Counted from the first letter of the stretch, positions 12,125 through 22,432 are shown. The stretch is 64,000 nucleotides of DNA from Elusimicrobiota bacterium (GCA_016196755.1 JACPXC010000028.1:1-64000); one strand, 5' to 3'. The notes: a model not told the origin generated them from the sequence alone. Made by a program: numbers and translations.

Positions 12125-13102
12125 ATGGCGACGCCCAAGAAGATCGTGGTCGTGACGAGCGGGGGAGACGCCCCCGGGATGAACGCCGCCATCCGCGCCG
12201 TCGCCCGCGCGGGGCATGGCCTCGCCTGGGAGGTGTTCGGGGCCCTACGCGGCTTCGAGGGGCTGATCAGGGGAGACCTGCGGCCGCTCGGCCCTCGGGA
12301 CGTTGGCGGCATCATGCAGAACGGCGGGACCATCCTGGGCAGCGCCCGCTCCGAGCGGTTCAAGGACGAGCAAGGCCAGCGCGAAGCCATCGCCCAGCTT
12401 GAGCGCCTGGGAGTCTCGGCCGCCGTCGTCATCGGAGGGAACGGCTCCCAGCAAGGTGCGTTCGCCCTGAGCCGGGCCGGTTTCCCGGCCGTCGGCGTCG
12501 CCTCCACCATCGACAACGACCTGGTGGGCTCCGATGTGACCATCGGCGTCGACACGGCCCTGAACGTCGCGCTGGAGGCCATCGAGCGGCTCAAGTCGAC
12601 CGGCTCGTCTTTGCGCCGGGCCTTCCTGCTCGAGGTGATGGGCCGCGATTGCGGCTACCTGGCTTTGATGGCCGCGGTCGCCGGAGGGGCGGAGGCCGTC
12701 GTCATCCCCGAGGTGGAGACCGACCCGGACGGGCTGGCCGTCGAAATCAGGGCCGCCTACGACCGGGGCAAGCCCCACGGAATCGTGGTGGTGGCCGAAG
12801 GCGCCCGCTTCAACGCCGAAGCCCTCGCCCTTCACTTCAAGGAGCATCGCGAGGTGGGCTTCGACGTGCGCGTCACCATCCTCGGCCATGTCCAGCGGGG
12901 GGCGCGTCCTACCTACGCCGACCGGATGCTGGCCACCCGCCTGGGCGCGGCGGCGGTTGACCGTCTGGCCGAGGGGGGCCATGGAGTTCTATTAGGCATG
13001 CTCCGGGGAGAGGTCGGGGCGACGCCGCTGGCCGAGGTCGCCGGGAAGACCAAACCGCTGGACCTGGACATCTTGAAGCTGGCCGGCGTTATGGCGCTCT
13101 GA
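12125..13102 (+). CDS. pfkA: 6-phosphofructokinase family
   Basis: SGGDAPGMNAAIRAV, STIDNDLVGSDVTIGVDTALN, EVMGRDCGYLAL, LGHVQRGA; AGGAGG SD upstream. Confidence 0.9.
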   Translation: MATPKKIVVVTSGGDAPGMNAAIRAVARAGHGLAWEVFGALRGFEGLIRGDLRPLGPRDVGGIMQNGGTILGSARSERFKDEQGQREAIAQLERLGVSAAVVIGGNGSQQGAFALSRAGFPAVGVASTIDNDLVGSDVTIGVDTALNVALEAIERLKSTGSSLRRAFLLEVMGRDCGYLALMAAVAGGAEAVVIPEVETDPDGLAVEIRAAYDRGKPHGIVVVAEGARFNAEALALHFKEHREVGFDVRVTILGHVQRGARPTYADRMLATRLGAAAVDRLAEGGHGVLLGMLRGEVGATPLAEVAGKTKPLDLDILKLAGVMAL

Positions 13103-13228
13103 CGCCGGCGCGCGCAGGAGCGCGGGCCCGGCCGGCGCCCGTCGTGCGCATGGGCCTCACGGGCGCCATAGCAGCTTGGAGGGTCCGACGCTTGACACAT
13201 CCCCAGGCCGCCCCTAAACTGTGAACGC

Positions 13229-14785
13229 ATGCGGTCCCCCTCTTGGGCGGTCCTGTCGCTCCTGCTCGCTCTGCCGGCGGGCGCGGCCAGGTCCAGCCGC
13301 CTCAAGCAGATGGTGGCCAAGCCCCGCGCCGCCCCCGAGAAGCCCGACCCCGCGCGGGCGCGCATGAAGGAGATCCGCGACGAGCTCGAGGCCATGGAGC
13401 TCAAGCTCAGCCCGCTCGTCGACGAGCTCAAGCAGTTGAGCGACACCTATTCCACGGCCGCCGACCCGCGCACGCTCATCGAGCGGCGGACAGCCCTCCA
13501 TACCGGCCTCACCAAGGCGCTGGAGCAGCATATCCAGCTCGAGGACGAGTTCAGCTCGATGCGCTCCAACGCCGACGTGGGCAACATCGCCCTGCTCATC
13601 AAGTCCTTCGCCAGCGGCCAGGGCCTGCCGCCGGGGATGGAGGCGGGCTACTTCCAATATAACGACGCCCTGGAATTCTCCCGCAACACGCGCAGCTTCC
13701 GCGAGAACGCCAACAGGGTCCTCGCCTCCGACGAGATCCAATTCCAGGCCGCCATGCAGGCTTTCGAACAGCATCAGCGCTGGATGGTGGCGACCTGGGC
13801 GGCGGGCGGGCTCGTGGTCGTCGTGATCGGGGCCCTGCTTTTCTGGCGCCACCGGCAGGCCCGCGGCGCCTATGCCGTCACCGGTTCCACGGGCGAACAG
13901 GTCGTGCTGGGCGGCGACCCTTCCGCTCAGGGAGCCCTGCCGGCCCCCGGCCCCGACATGCCCCCACCCGCGGAGGCCGAGCCGGGGGCCGTGCTGGGCG
14001 GCAACTACCGCATCGAGCGCGTCCTAGGGCGCGGCGGGATGGGAGTGGTCTACGAAGCCACCGACCTGACCCTCCAGCGCAAGGTGGCCATCAAGCGCAT
14101 GACCGACGAGCTCCTCCAGGCCGGCCACGACCTCGAGCTCTTCGTCAACGAAGCGCGCCTGGTCGCCCAGCTCAAGCACCCGCACATCGTCGAGATCCAC
14201 TCCATCCTGCGCGAAGGCGGCCTCCTGCACCTCGTGTTCGAGTACGTCGAGGGCAAGCCGCTCAGCGCCTTCCTCGAGCGCGGCAGCCGCGTGACGCTCA
14301 AGTCCGCCAAGGGCGTGGTGCGTCAGGTAGGCTCGGCGCTCGACTACGCCCACTCCCGCAAGGTCGTGCACCGCGACCTCAAGCCCGCCAACATCATGGT
14401 GGGCCAGGGCGGCGCGATCAAGGTCATGGACTTCGGCATCGCCCACCAGGCCCGGCTGACCGTGGCGAAGATCACGCGCACCGGGGCCTGGGGGACGCCG
14501 CCCTACATGGCTCCCGAGCAGGAGCTCGGGCAGGTGAGCCGCGAGAGCGACTTGTTCGCGCTCGGCGTCTGCCTCTACGAGATGGTCACCGCCCAACTGC
14601 CCTTCTCGGGGCCGAACTTCCTGGCCCAGAAGCGCGAGCGCATCTACCGCCCCCCCACCAAGGTGGCCTCCGGGCTCCCGCCCGAGCTCGACGCCGTCAT
14701 CCACCGCGCGCTCTCGCCCGACCCCAAGGACCGCTTCCACTCCGGCGCCGAGTTCATCGCCGCGGTGGAGGCCCTGACCGGCTAG
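13229..14785 (+). CDS. Membrane-anchored Ser/Thr protein kinase, C-terminal kinase domain
   Basis: Signal peptide, coiled coil, TM (WAAGGLVVVVIGALLFW), then GRGGMGVVYEA, AIKRM, HRDLKPANIM, DFGIAH, APEQ. Confidence 0.92.
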   Translation: MRSPSWAVLSLLLALPAGAARSSRLKQMVAKPRAAPEKPDPARARMKEIRDELEAMELKLSPLVDELKQLSDTYSTAADPRTLIERRTALHTGLTKALEQHIQLEDEFSSMRSNADVGNIALLIKSFASGQGLPPGMEAGYFQYNDALEFSRNTRSFRENANRVLASDEIQFQAAMQAFEQHQRWMVATWAAGGLVVVVIGALLFWRHRQARGAYAVTGSTGEQVVLGGDPSAQGALPAPGPDMPPPAEAEPGAVLGGNYRIERVLGRGGMGVVYEATDLTLQRKVAIKRMTDELLQAGHDLELFVNEARLVAQLKHPHIVEIHSILREGGLLHLVFEYVEGKPLSAFLERGSRVTLKSAKGVVRQVGSALDYAHSRKVVHRDLKPANIMVGQGGAIKVMDFGIAHQARLTVAKITRTGAWGTPPYMAPEQELGQVSRESDLFALGVCLYEMVTAQLPFSGPNFLAQKRERIYRPPTKVASGLPPELDAVIHRALSPDPKDRFHSGAEFIAAVEALTG

Positions 14786-14791
14786 GCCCCG

Positions 14792-16396
14792 CTAGAAAAG
14801 ATAGTCGGTCGAGAGGAAGCGCGAGGAGCGCGCGGCCAGGATCCCGCGCACCAGTTTGTCGTCGGACTGCTTGGCGGCCACCACGGTGCGGATCGAGAAT
14901 ACCCGCAGGGCGTCCGACACCGACAGCGTCCCCTCGGCCGAGTCCTTGCGCCCGCCGAACGGGAAGGTGTCGGGTCCGCGCCGGCATTGGGTGTTCACGT
15001 TCACCCGGCAGACCTGGTTGACCAGCGCGTCGAGGAGCGGCCCGGCCGCGGCGGCGTCGGAGGTGAACAGGCTGGCCTGCTGGCCGTAATGCGACTCGGC
15101 CAGCCAGTCGAGCACCTCGGCCGGGTCGTCGAAGGGCGCCACCGGGACGACGGGGCCGAACTGCTCCTCGTCGAAGACGCGCATCCCCTTGGCCACCGGG
15201 TAGAGCACGGCCGGCTGGAAATAACTGCGGTCGGTCTCCCCCCCGCGCGGGTTGGCCACCTTGGCCCCCTTCGCCACCGCGTCGGCGACGTAAGCCGCCA
15301 TCTTCTCCACCGCCCCGTGCTCGGGGAGCGGGGTGAGCTGGACGCCGTCCTCCGAGGGCATCCCGGCCTTGAGCTTGGCCAGCCCGGAGACCAGCTCGGC
15401 CGTGAAGCGCTCGGCGATCGTGCGGTGCACGAAGAGGATCTTGAGCGCCGTGCAGCGCTGGCCGTTGAAGCTCAGCGCGCCCGAGAGGCATTCCTTCGCC
15501 GCGGCCGCCGGGTCGGCGTCGGCGAGGACGACGGCGGCGTTCTTGGCCCCGAGGCCGAGGACGCTGCGCAGGCGGTTCGGGCGCGGATGCGCCTTCTTGA
15601 TGAGGTTCGCCACCGACTTCGAGCCGATGAAGGCCAGCAGGTCGACCGAGCCCTCCGAGACGATCGGCATGACGACCTTGCTGCCCTCGCCGGGCACGAT
15701 GTTGACCACACCCGGCGGGAACGAGGCCGCGAAGGCCTCGAGCAGGGGCATCCCGCAGAGCACCCCGAGGCGCGGGAGCTTGACGACCACCGTGTTGCCC
15801 ATGATGAGGGCCGGCAGCAGAGTGGCGAAGGTCTCATTGAGCGGGTAGTTGTAGGGACCCATGCAGAGCGCCACGCCGAACGGCGAGCGGCGGACCTGGG
15901 CCAGGAACCCGCCGTCGACGGCAAAGCCCGCCGAGCGCCGCTCGAGCTCCTTGAGGGCCCCGACCGTGTCGCGCCCGTAGGCCACCGTGCGGTCCACCTC
16001 GGCCACCGCATCGGCCCAGGGCTTGGCCACCTCCCAGCACAGGAGCTTCGCGATCTCGAGCCGGCGCTCTTCCATGCGCTTGAGAAAGCCCTCGAAGGCG
16101 GCGATGCGCTCCGACGGCGCCGCCGTCGGCCAGGCCCCGCGTCCCTTCCCGTAGGCCTTGACCGCGGCGGCCAGCGCCGCGCGCGCGGCCTCCTCATCGA
16201 GCAGGGCGCAGTCTCCGAGCTTGCGGCGGACCAGGGCGCCGCCCTTCTCCTCGTAGACCGGCGAGAGCACCTCGAAGGAGGGTCCCTTCCAGTCCATGAC
16301 CTTCCCGTCCACGAGATAACGCAGGCCGCCTGCGTAGAGTCCGGGGTCGCGGTCGGCGGGGCCGTTCTTCCAAGTGATGAGCGGAGCGGTCGTCAT
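14792..16396 (-). CDS. gapN: Aldehyde dehydrogenase, NADP-dependent non-phosphorylating G3P dehydrogenase (GapN)-like
   Basis: GALSFNGQRCTALK catalytic Cys motif, GPYNYPLNETFATLLPALIMGNTVV, FPFGGRKDSAEGTLSVSDALR. Confidence 0.82.
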   Translation of the reverse strand: MTTAPLITWKNGPADRDPGLYAGGLRYLVDGKVMDWKGPSFEVLSPVYEEKGGALVRRKLGDCALLDEEAARAALAAAVKAYGKGRGAWPTAAPSERIAAFEGFLKRMEERRLEIAKLLCWEVAKPWADAVAEVDRTVAYGRDTVGALKELERRSAGFAVDGGFLAQVRRSPFGVALCMGPYNYPLNETFATLLPALIMGNTVVVKLPRLGVLCGMPLLEAFAASFPPGVVNIVPGEGSKVVMPIVSEGSVDLLAFIGSKSVANLIKKAHPRPNRLRSVLGLGAKNAAVVLADADPAAAAKECLSGALSFNGQRCTALKILFVHRTIAERFTAELVSGLAKLKAGMPSEDGVQLTPLPEHGAVEKMAAYVADAVAKGAKVANPRGGETDRSYFQPAVLYPVAKGMRVFDEEQFGPVVPVAPFDDPAEVLDWLAESHYGQQASLFTSDAAAAGPLLDALVNQVCRVNVNTQCRRGPDTFPFGGRKDSAEGTLSVSDALRVFSIRTVVAAKQSDDKLVRGILAARSSRFLSTDYLF

Positions 16397-18702
16397 GGTC
16401 TATAACCTCTCACGAAATCTTCTTGGACGCGCGTCTCGACGGCGCGCGCGCCGCGCGCGCGGCGCACCTCAGCCACCGCTCCCGTGGCGGTGAGGCCGCG
16501 CGACTTGAGCAGGCAGGCGGCGGCAAGCCCCGAGCGGCCCAGGCCCCCGACGCAGTGGACGACCGCGCGCGCCCCGGCTCCCAGCGCCCCATCGAGCCAG
16601 GCGGACAGGCGGCGCATGTCCTCGCGGCTCGGCGCGCGCCCGTCGAGCATCGGCAGGTGGAAGACCTCGAGCCCGGCGGCCCGCACCTCGCCCAGGTAGC
16701 CGTCCACGCCGTATTGGTGGAACTCGGGCGGGCTCAGGAGGCAGGCCAGGTGGCTCACGCCCGCGGCCTTGAGCGCGGCGAGGTCGGCCTTGAGGTCGCG
16801 GCCGTAGTCGCGGCGCCCGGGAAGGATGGTGAGGCCGAGGCGGCCCGGCTTGAGCACCGGGGTGTCGAGCCAGTCGATGCGCAGAGGCCCGGTCCGGCCC
16901 AGGCGCTCCGCGACGCGCGCGCCCAGGCGTCCCATCGCGTAGAGCGCCCAGAGCTTCTGGCGGGCGTCGGACTCGTCGAAGGAGAGGGTGTGGGCGGCGT
17001 AGCGCAGGGCGCCGATCCAGCCCTGCAGGGGGTCGCGGTCAAAGCCAAGCAGGCTCGGGTAGTACGACCGCAGCATGCGCACGGTCCCCCAGGCCCGCAC
17101 CAGCTCCTTGCGGCGCAGGCCGATGGCCGAGGCCGAGGGCAGGGGCTTGGCCAGGTCGGCCACCGCGAGCAGGGCGTCGGTGATCTTGGCGGCCTCGCGC
17201 AGCGCGGCGTCGGAGCCCAGCGGCGTGAAGATGTAGAGCAGGTCGTTCTCGAGCTTGATCAAGTCCTTGAGCACGTGGCCGCGGTGGGTGTGGAAGAAGT
17301 CGATGAGCCAGACGTTGTCGTGGCCGTCGATGACGATGTTGGCGCCGTTTAGGTCGCCGTGGATGAACGCCATCGTGGCCGAGCCCGAGGCGGCCAGGGG
17401 AAGTATCCGCGGCAGCTCGTCGGCGTAGAAGCCCACCGGGTCGGGCGTCTTGAGCCCGCCCGGCAGGCTAAGGACCGGCTTGTCGGCCTTGCCGCCCAGG
17501 ACGCTCTCGATCCGGGGTTTCACCCGGGCCGCCACCGCCGGGTCGAACTGGTAATACTCGAGCAGGCTGCACTTCTCGCGCGCCGCCGCCTGGTAGAGCC
17601 GCCCGAGCTGGTCGCGAAAAACCTCATCGAGGAAGCGCTTGGTCTTGGCCGGGGAGAGGCCCGCGGCGTAGCGCTTCTGGAAGGTCGACGAGCCGCCGCC
17701 GCCCATCGCCGCGTAGCGGTACTTGAGCCCGCCGCGCTCGCCGAAGTCGGCGAAGTCGGCCAGGCGCGGCGCGCTGTTGCCGAGCACCGACTCGATGCGC
17801 TCGAATGCCGCCCGCTCGCGGCCGATGAGCTCTACCGGTCCGATCTTGACGACGCAGGGCGCCTGGGCGTGCCCGTGGGCGTCGACGCTCTCCGAGCCCA
17901 TGACGACGTTCCCCGAGAAGCCCCCGTCGAGCCGGCGCAGGCGCGCCGACACCGAGTCGCGGAACAGGTAGCGCAGCAGCGTCACGTCGGCCGCGGCGAG
18001 CTTAGCGCCGGGCTCGAGATCCAAGGCCGGACGCGTGGCGTCGACTGCCGGCTCCGGGGCGGCCTCGCCGGTCAGGAAAGCCTGGAAGCCGCCGAGCGAC
18101 GGGAACACCTTGACCCCCAGGAGTCTCTGGAGCTGGTCCAAGGCGATGAAGTGCTGGGCGCGCGAAGAGCTGGCGCAAAGCGCCGAGCAGACCGCCAGGT
18201 CGAGGTCCGGGTAGCGCGTGCGGAGCTCATAGGCCAGGAAGCTGATCTTGGCGTCGGTCCAGACGCCCAGGAGCCCCACCTTGGCGCGGCTGCCCTTGAA
18301 CGGCTCGAGCGTGGCCGCCAGCGAGGTGCCCGTGAAGTCGTTGAGGGTCAAAGTGTCGACGAGGCGGATGTCCTTGCCTTGGGCGCCGGGCTCGGGGAAG
18401 GCGAAGGCCGCGCCGGGCGTGTCTTTGAGGCAGTGCCGGCCGAACTGGGCCAGGTGCGAGGCCTGCGCGGGGTCGGCGGCGTCGTGCCAGTCGCGGATGT
18501 GGACGATGCGCAGGCGCTCGTCGGGCAGGGCGTAGGCCCAGCGCATGACGCGGGCCAGAGGCCCGTCCTTAGGGTCCTCGCCGAGCAGGCGGCGGGACTC
18601 CTCGGCGCCCACGTGCAGGAGGTTCGGCAGCGGCTCGTAGCGCCCGACGCGCTGGACGAAGTCGTTTTGGAGGCACTGGGTGATGAGGAGGGAAGGCGTC
18701 AT
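16393..18702 (-). CDS. Three-domain protein: isochorismatase-like + protein-kinase/APH-like + dual-specificity Cys phosphatase
   Basis: LQNDFV plus VGLLGVWTD (isochorismatase fold); FIHGDLNGANIVID and WLIDFFHTHRG (kinase/APH); VVHCVGGLGRSG (HCx5RS phosphatase). ATG at 18702; overlaps neighbours by 4 bp on both sides. Confidence 0.8.
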   Translation of the reverse strand: MTPSLLITQCLQNDFVQRVGRYEPLPNLLHVGAEESRRLLGEDPKDGPLARVMRWAYALPDERLRIVHIRDWHDAADPAQASHLAQFGRHCLKDTPGAAFAFPEPGAQGKDIRLVDTLTLNDFTGTSLAATLEPFKGSRAKVGLLGVWTDAKISFLAYELRTRYPDLDLAVCSALCASSSRAQHFIALDQLQRLLGVKVFPSLGGFQAFLTGEAAPEPAVDATRPALDLEPGAKLAAADVTLLRYLFRDSVSARLRRLDGGFSGNVVMGSESVDAHGHAQAPCVVKIGPVELIGRERAAFERIESVLGNSAPRLADFADFGERGGLKYRYAAMGGGGSSTFQKRYAAGLSPAKTKRFLDEVFRDQLGRLYQAAAREKCSLLEYYQFDPAVAARVKPRIESVLGGKADKPVLSLPGGLKTPDPVGFYADELPRILPLAASGSATMAFIHGDLNGANIVIDGHDNVWLIDFFHTHRGHVLKDLIKLENDLLYIFTPLGSDAALREAAKITDALLAVADLAKPLPSASAIGLRRKELVRAWGTVRMLRSYYPSLLGFDRDPLQGWIGALRYAAHTLSFDESDARQKLWALYAMGRLGARVAERLGRTGPLRIDWLDTPVLKPGRLGLTILPGRRDYGRDLKADLAALKAAGVSHLACLLSPPEFHQYGVDGYLGEVRAAGLEVFHLPMLDGRAPSREDMRRLSAWLDGALGAGARAVVHCVGGLGRSGLAAACLLKSRGLTATGAVAEVRRARGARAVETRVQEDFVRGYRP

Positions 18703-19418
18703 GCCGGTATCGCCACGTCGAGGGCCTTGAATTGGCGCTCCACTTCCTCGGCCCAGCCCTTGTTGGCCTTGGGGCTGGCCGGGCTCGGGTGCAGGATATT
18801 CCCGAACCCGCAGCCCGCCTCGGACAACGCCACGCGTGCCCGACGCTCGGCGAACTGCCCGACCCCGACGACGAGGCGGGGCTTGTAGTGGGCCGCGAAG
18901 CGCCGCAGGGCCTCGTCGCACGCCGCCTCGAGCGGCGCGCGCTCGGCGGCCGGCAGGCCGTCGGGCGTCAGGTTCTTCCCACCCTCCTCCATAAAGACCA
19001 GCGGGCAATAGTTGAGGACCAGGAACTTCTTGAAGAACTTCTCCGGCGTGACGAAGCGCGCCTTGGCCCAGCCCCACAGGCGCGCCCCGCTCACCTCGCT
19101 GCGCGCGCAATCGAACCCGGAGATGGGGCGCTTCGGATGCTCGCGCCCGGGCTTGCCGACCTTGCCCGTGACGCCCAGCCAGTCGCGCACCAGCGACACC
19201 TCGCCGAACGGCACCCCGGTCTGCGCCATCCCGAAAGGACCGGGGTTCATCCCCAACAACAGGACCTCGGGCCGTCCGGCTCCCCAGCGCTCGAGGTAGG
19301 AGCGGTGCGGGTCCCAGGCATAGTCGAGCGGGTTATAGACGTAGGCCACCGGGGCGGCGAAGCGCAGGGCGGACGCCGCGCGGCTGAGCGCGCGCGCGAT
19401 GGAAACCGGCTCGCTCAC
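18699..19418 (-). CDS. Single-strand-selective uracil-DNA glycosylase (SMUG1-like)
   Basis: LLGMNPGPFGMAQTGVPFGEVSLVRDWLGV...REHPKRPISGFDCARSEVSGARLWG and HPSPASPKANKGW match the SMUG1 pattern. Confidence 0.93.
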   Translation of the reverse strand: MSEPVSIARALSRAASALRFAAPVAYVYNPLDYAWDPHRSYLERWGAGRPEVLLLGMNPGPFGMAQTGVPFGEVSLVRDWLGVTGKVGKPGREHPKRPISGFDCARSEVSGARLWGWAKARFVTPEKFFKKFLVLNYCPLVFMEEGGKNLTPDGLPAAERAPLEAACDEALRRFAAHYKPRLVVGVGQFAERRARVALSEAGCGFGNILHPSPASPKANKGWAEEVERQFKALDVAIPA

Positions 19419-20590
19419 GCGGGCTTGCTGGGAGACGGCGGCGGCTTGTAGGCCGGGGTGGGCGCCGGCGCGGGGACGGGGGCCGCGACAGGGGTCGCCG
19501 GGGCCGGGCCCGAAGCGGGAGCGGACATGGGCCGCATCGACAAGAGGGCCTTGAGGCTCTGCGGGTCACGGGCCTTGGCCATCGCGACCGGGATCTCGAT
19601 CTCGCCTCTGCCCACCATCAAGGCCAGGCACTGGTCCATCGATATCATCCCGAACTGGCCGCCCGACTCGATGACGCCGGGGAGCTGGTGGATCTTGCCT
19701 TCGCGGATGTGGGTGGCCACCGCGGAGTTGAGGATCATGACCTCGCGGGCGCAGATCATCCCGCCGCCTTTACGCGGCAGCATGACCTGGCTGACCACGG
19801 CGGTCAAAAGGGTGGAGAGCTGGGCGCGCAGCTTGACCTGGGCGTCGAGCGGGAACTCGTCGATCATGCGGTCGACCGTCGAGGCCGCATCCTGGGTGTG
19901 CAGGGTCGAGAAGCAGAGGTGGCCGGTCTCGGCGGCGGCCAGCGCCAGCGCTATCGTCTCGCGGTCGCGCATCTCGCCGACCAGGATGATGTCGGGGTTC
20001 TGGCGCAGGGAGTGCTTGAGCGCGGACGTAAACGACCTGGTGTGCATCCCGACCTCGCGCTGGTCGATGATCGACTTCTTGTTCCGGTAGCAGTACTCGA
20101 TCGGGTCCTCGATCGTGATGATGTGCTTGGACTTGCTGCCGTTGATCTGCTCGACCAGGCTGGCCAGGGTGGTGGACTTGCCGGAGCCCGTGGGGCCGGT
20201 GACGAGGACCAGACCGCGCGGCAGCTCGGTCAGGCGCACGACCGACGGCGGGATGCCCAGCTCCTCGGGCGTCGGGATCTTCTCGTTGACCACACGCATG
20301 ACGGCGGCGATGCCATTCTCCTGGCGCAGGACGTTCACGCGGAAGCGGCCGACCTCGGGGAAAGTGTAGGAGCAGTCCAGTTCGAGCTTATCCTCGAACT
20401 CGCTGATCTGCTTGCGGTCGAGCATCGAATAGACGACTTCCTGGCACTGGGCGGAGTCGAGGGTGTGCTCCTTGGTGAAGCGCCGGAGCTCGCCGGAGAT
20501 GCGCACGGTGGGAGGCTCTCCCGGCACCAGCAGGATATCGCTGGCCTTCATCTCCACGGCGGCCTTCACGATGTCGTAGATGTCGGCCAT
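19415..20590 (-). CDS. pilT: Twitching motility ATPase PilT
   Basis: GPTGSGKSTTLASLV, HIITIEDPIEY, ASTVDRMIDEFP; likely start MADIYDIVKAA. Confidence 0.9.
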   Translation of the reverse strand: MADIYDIVKAAVEMKASDILLVPGEPPTVRISGELRRFTKEHTLDSAQCQEVVYSMLDRKQISEFEDKLELDCSYTFPEVGRFRVNVLRQENGIAAVMRVVNEKIPTPEELGIPPSVVRLTELPRGLVLVTGPTGSGKSTTLASLVEQINGSKSKHIITIEDPIEYCYRNKKSIIDQREVGMHTRSFTSALKHSLRQNPDIILVGEMRDRETIALALAAAETGHLCFSTLHTQDAASTVDRMIDEFPLDAQVKLRAQLSTLLTAVVSQVMLPRKGGGMICAREVMILNSAVATHIREGKIHQLPGVIESGGQFGMISMDQCLALMVGRGEIEIPVAMAKARDPQSLKALLSMRPMSAPASGPAPATPVAAPVPAPAPTPAYKPPPSPSKPA

Positions 20591-20620
20591 GACTCCCAAT
20601 AGGTTAGCCCCAGGCCCTTA

Positions 20621-21118
20621 TTACGTCAAGGCATGACACTTCTTATACTTCTTGCCCGAGCCGCAGTGGCAGGGGTCGTTGCGGCCCAGGTCGGGGCCGG
20701 TCTTGACCATGGTCGCGGGCTTGGGCGGCTGGCCGTCGACGAACCACCAGGCGCCGTTCTCCTTGCGGAACTGGGCGATCTCGCGGTGCTCGTAGTCGGT
20801 CTCGCCCTGGGAAAAGCGCGCGACGAAATTGACGACGCCCTGCTCGTCCTTCGCGCCGCCGCCCTTGACGGCCACGATTTCGAGGCCCTTCCAGGCCGAC
20901 TCGGCGGCCCATTTCTTGGAGGCTTCGCGGTCGAAGTCCTTGCGGCTCTCGGGGGCCAGGGTCTTCTCGACGAAGTCGACCTTCCCGGTGGCGTAGGCCG
21001 AGTAGCGCGCGCGCATCAGGGCCTCGGCCGTGGGCGGGGAGGCCTTCCCGGAGTGATAGGGTCCGCAGCAGGAGGCCAGAGGGCGTCCGGTCCCGCAGGG
21101 GCAGGTGGTCTCGGTCAT
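20621..21118 (-). CDS. YchJ-like protein with N- and C-terminal SEC-C zinc motifs
   Basis: [17 protein letters not shown] and [15 protein letters not shown]; start at 21118 (MTETTCPC). Confidence 0.9.
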   Translation of the reverse strand: MTETTCPCGTGRPLASCCGPYHSGKASPPTAEALMRARYSAYATGKVDFVEKTLAPESRKDFDREASKKWAAESAWKGLEIVAVKGGGAKDEQGVVNFVARFSQGETDYEHREIAQFRKENGAWWFVDGQPPKPATMVKTGPDLGRNDPCHCGSGKKYKKCHALT

Positions 21119-21135
21119 GGCGTCATGATAACTTC

Positions 21136-22419
21136 TTAGGCCCGGACTCGCCAACGCGCCAGCTCCTCGAGAAGCGCCGCGCGGCGCCGGACCAGGACGC
21201 CGGCCCGGCGCAGGCGGGCGAGGCGGCGGAGCCGGACGGCGTGGCGGCCCAGCCGCGCCAGTTCCCCCCAATAGGCGTGCGCGATGAGCCCGCTGACCGG
21301 CAGGGAGGCGCCATACCAGAGGCTGGCCGGCCAACCCCAGGCGGCGTGGACGGCGGCGATGAGGACGCCGTAGAACGAGACGAAGGAGAGGGTGCCGGCC
21401 AACAGCGCCCGCGTCGCGACGCGGGCCTCGAGCCGCTCCCGGTCCGAGAAGCGCTCCACCGCCCAGGCGGTCAGCTCCAGCGGCAGCCAGCGGTGGACGG
21501 CGCCCCAGACGGCGACCGGGCCCAAAACCACGGCCGCCGCCCCGCGCGCCGCCATCTCGCCAGTCCCCAGCCCTCCCCCCGCGTGCGCCCGCACCGCCGC
21601 GTCGTCGACCGCCAGGCGCGCCAGGTCCCGCTCGTAGCGCGCGAGGCCCCGCGCGAAAGCTTCGGCCTCGGCGGGACGGCGCGCGTAGGCGCCTTCCACG
21701 GCGTCGGCGGCGGCCTTGGCCGCGCCGCCCATCAGGCGCAGGACGCCGGCGGCGGTCCGCGCCCGGCCGGCGTCGGGCTGATGGACCACCAAGGACTTGA
21801 GGGCGGCCTCGAGCGCCGCGCTCAGGCGCGCGATGCAGTCCTTCTTGCGCTCGGGATAGCCTTCGAGGAAATCCGCGGCCTTGAGCGCCGCCCCGACCGC
21901 GACCGAGGCGTCGCCGCGATAGCGCGCGCGCGCCGGATAGGCGAGGCCCACCGGCAGGAGGCCGACGCCGAGGCGCCCGCCGTGCCGGTGCTCGAGCTCG
22001 AGGGCCATGCGCGCCGCGCCGCTCTTGAGCTCGTGGAGGGCGGGCTCGTCGTAGGTCACGCCCTCGGGGAATATCAGCACGGCTCCGCCCGACTCGAGGA
22101 CCCCGTACACGGCCTCGAACGTGGCGGTCACCGAACGCATGGCGCGCGGGTCGTCGGAGGCGCGGTTGACCGCGATGACGCCGAGGCGGCGCAGCAGCCA
22201 GGCCACCGGCGCCAGGCGGAAGAGCGCCGCCGTGGCCACGACCGAGAACGGCCGCGGCAGAGCGGCCGCCAAGACCATGGCGTCGGCCAGCGAGTTGGGG
22301 TGGTTGGCGCAGACCAGCAGCGGCCCGGACGGCAGGCGTTCGGCGCCCGCGAGCTCGATGCGCCGGAAATAGAACCCCAGCGCGGCGCGCAGCAGAGCGC
22401 GGGCCGCCGTCCTGATCAT
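21136..22419 (-). CDS. PlsC-like 1-acyl-glycerol-3-phosphate acyltransferase family
   Basis: [15 protein letters not shown] and [10 protein letters not shown] motifs (NHxxxxD, FPEG). Confidence 0.85.
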   Translation of the reverse strand: MIRTAARALLRAALGFYFRRIELAGAERLPSGPLLVCANHPNSLADAMVLAAALPRPFSVVATAALFRLAPVAWLLRRLGVIAVNRASDDPRAMRSVTATFEAVYGVLESGGAVLIFPEGVTYDEPALHELKSGAARMALELEHRHGGRLGVGLLPVGLAYPARARYRGDASVAVGAALKAADFLEGYPERKKDCIARLSAALEAALKSLVVHQPDAGRARTAAGVLRLMGGAAKAAADAVEGAYARRPAEAEAFARGLARYERDLARLAVDDAAVRAHAGGGLGTGEMAARGAAAVVLGPVAVWGAVHRWLPLELTAWAVERFSDRERLEARVATRALLAGTLSFVSFYGVLIAAVHAAWGWPASLWYGASLPVSGLIAHAYWGELARLGRHAVRLRRLARLRRAGVLVRRRAALLEELARWRVRA

Positions 22420-22432
22420 GGCGGTATCTTAG

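Noticed and set aside
17359-18888. 509-aa antisense ORF opposite the three-domain protein
   Set aside because: No recognisable domain; codon-bias shadow.
18703-19110. N-terminal extension of ORF 16393..19110
   Set aside because: Arg/Gly-rich out-of-frame reading of the SMUG1 gene; real start is ATG 18702.
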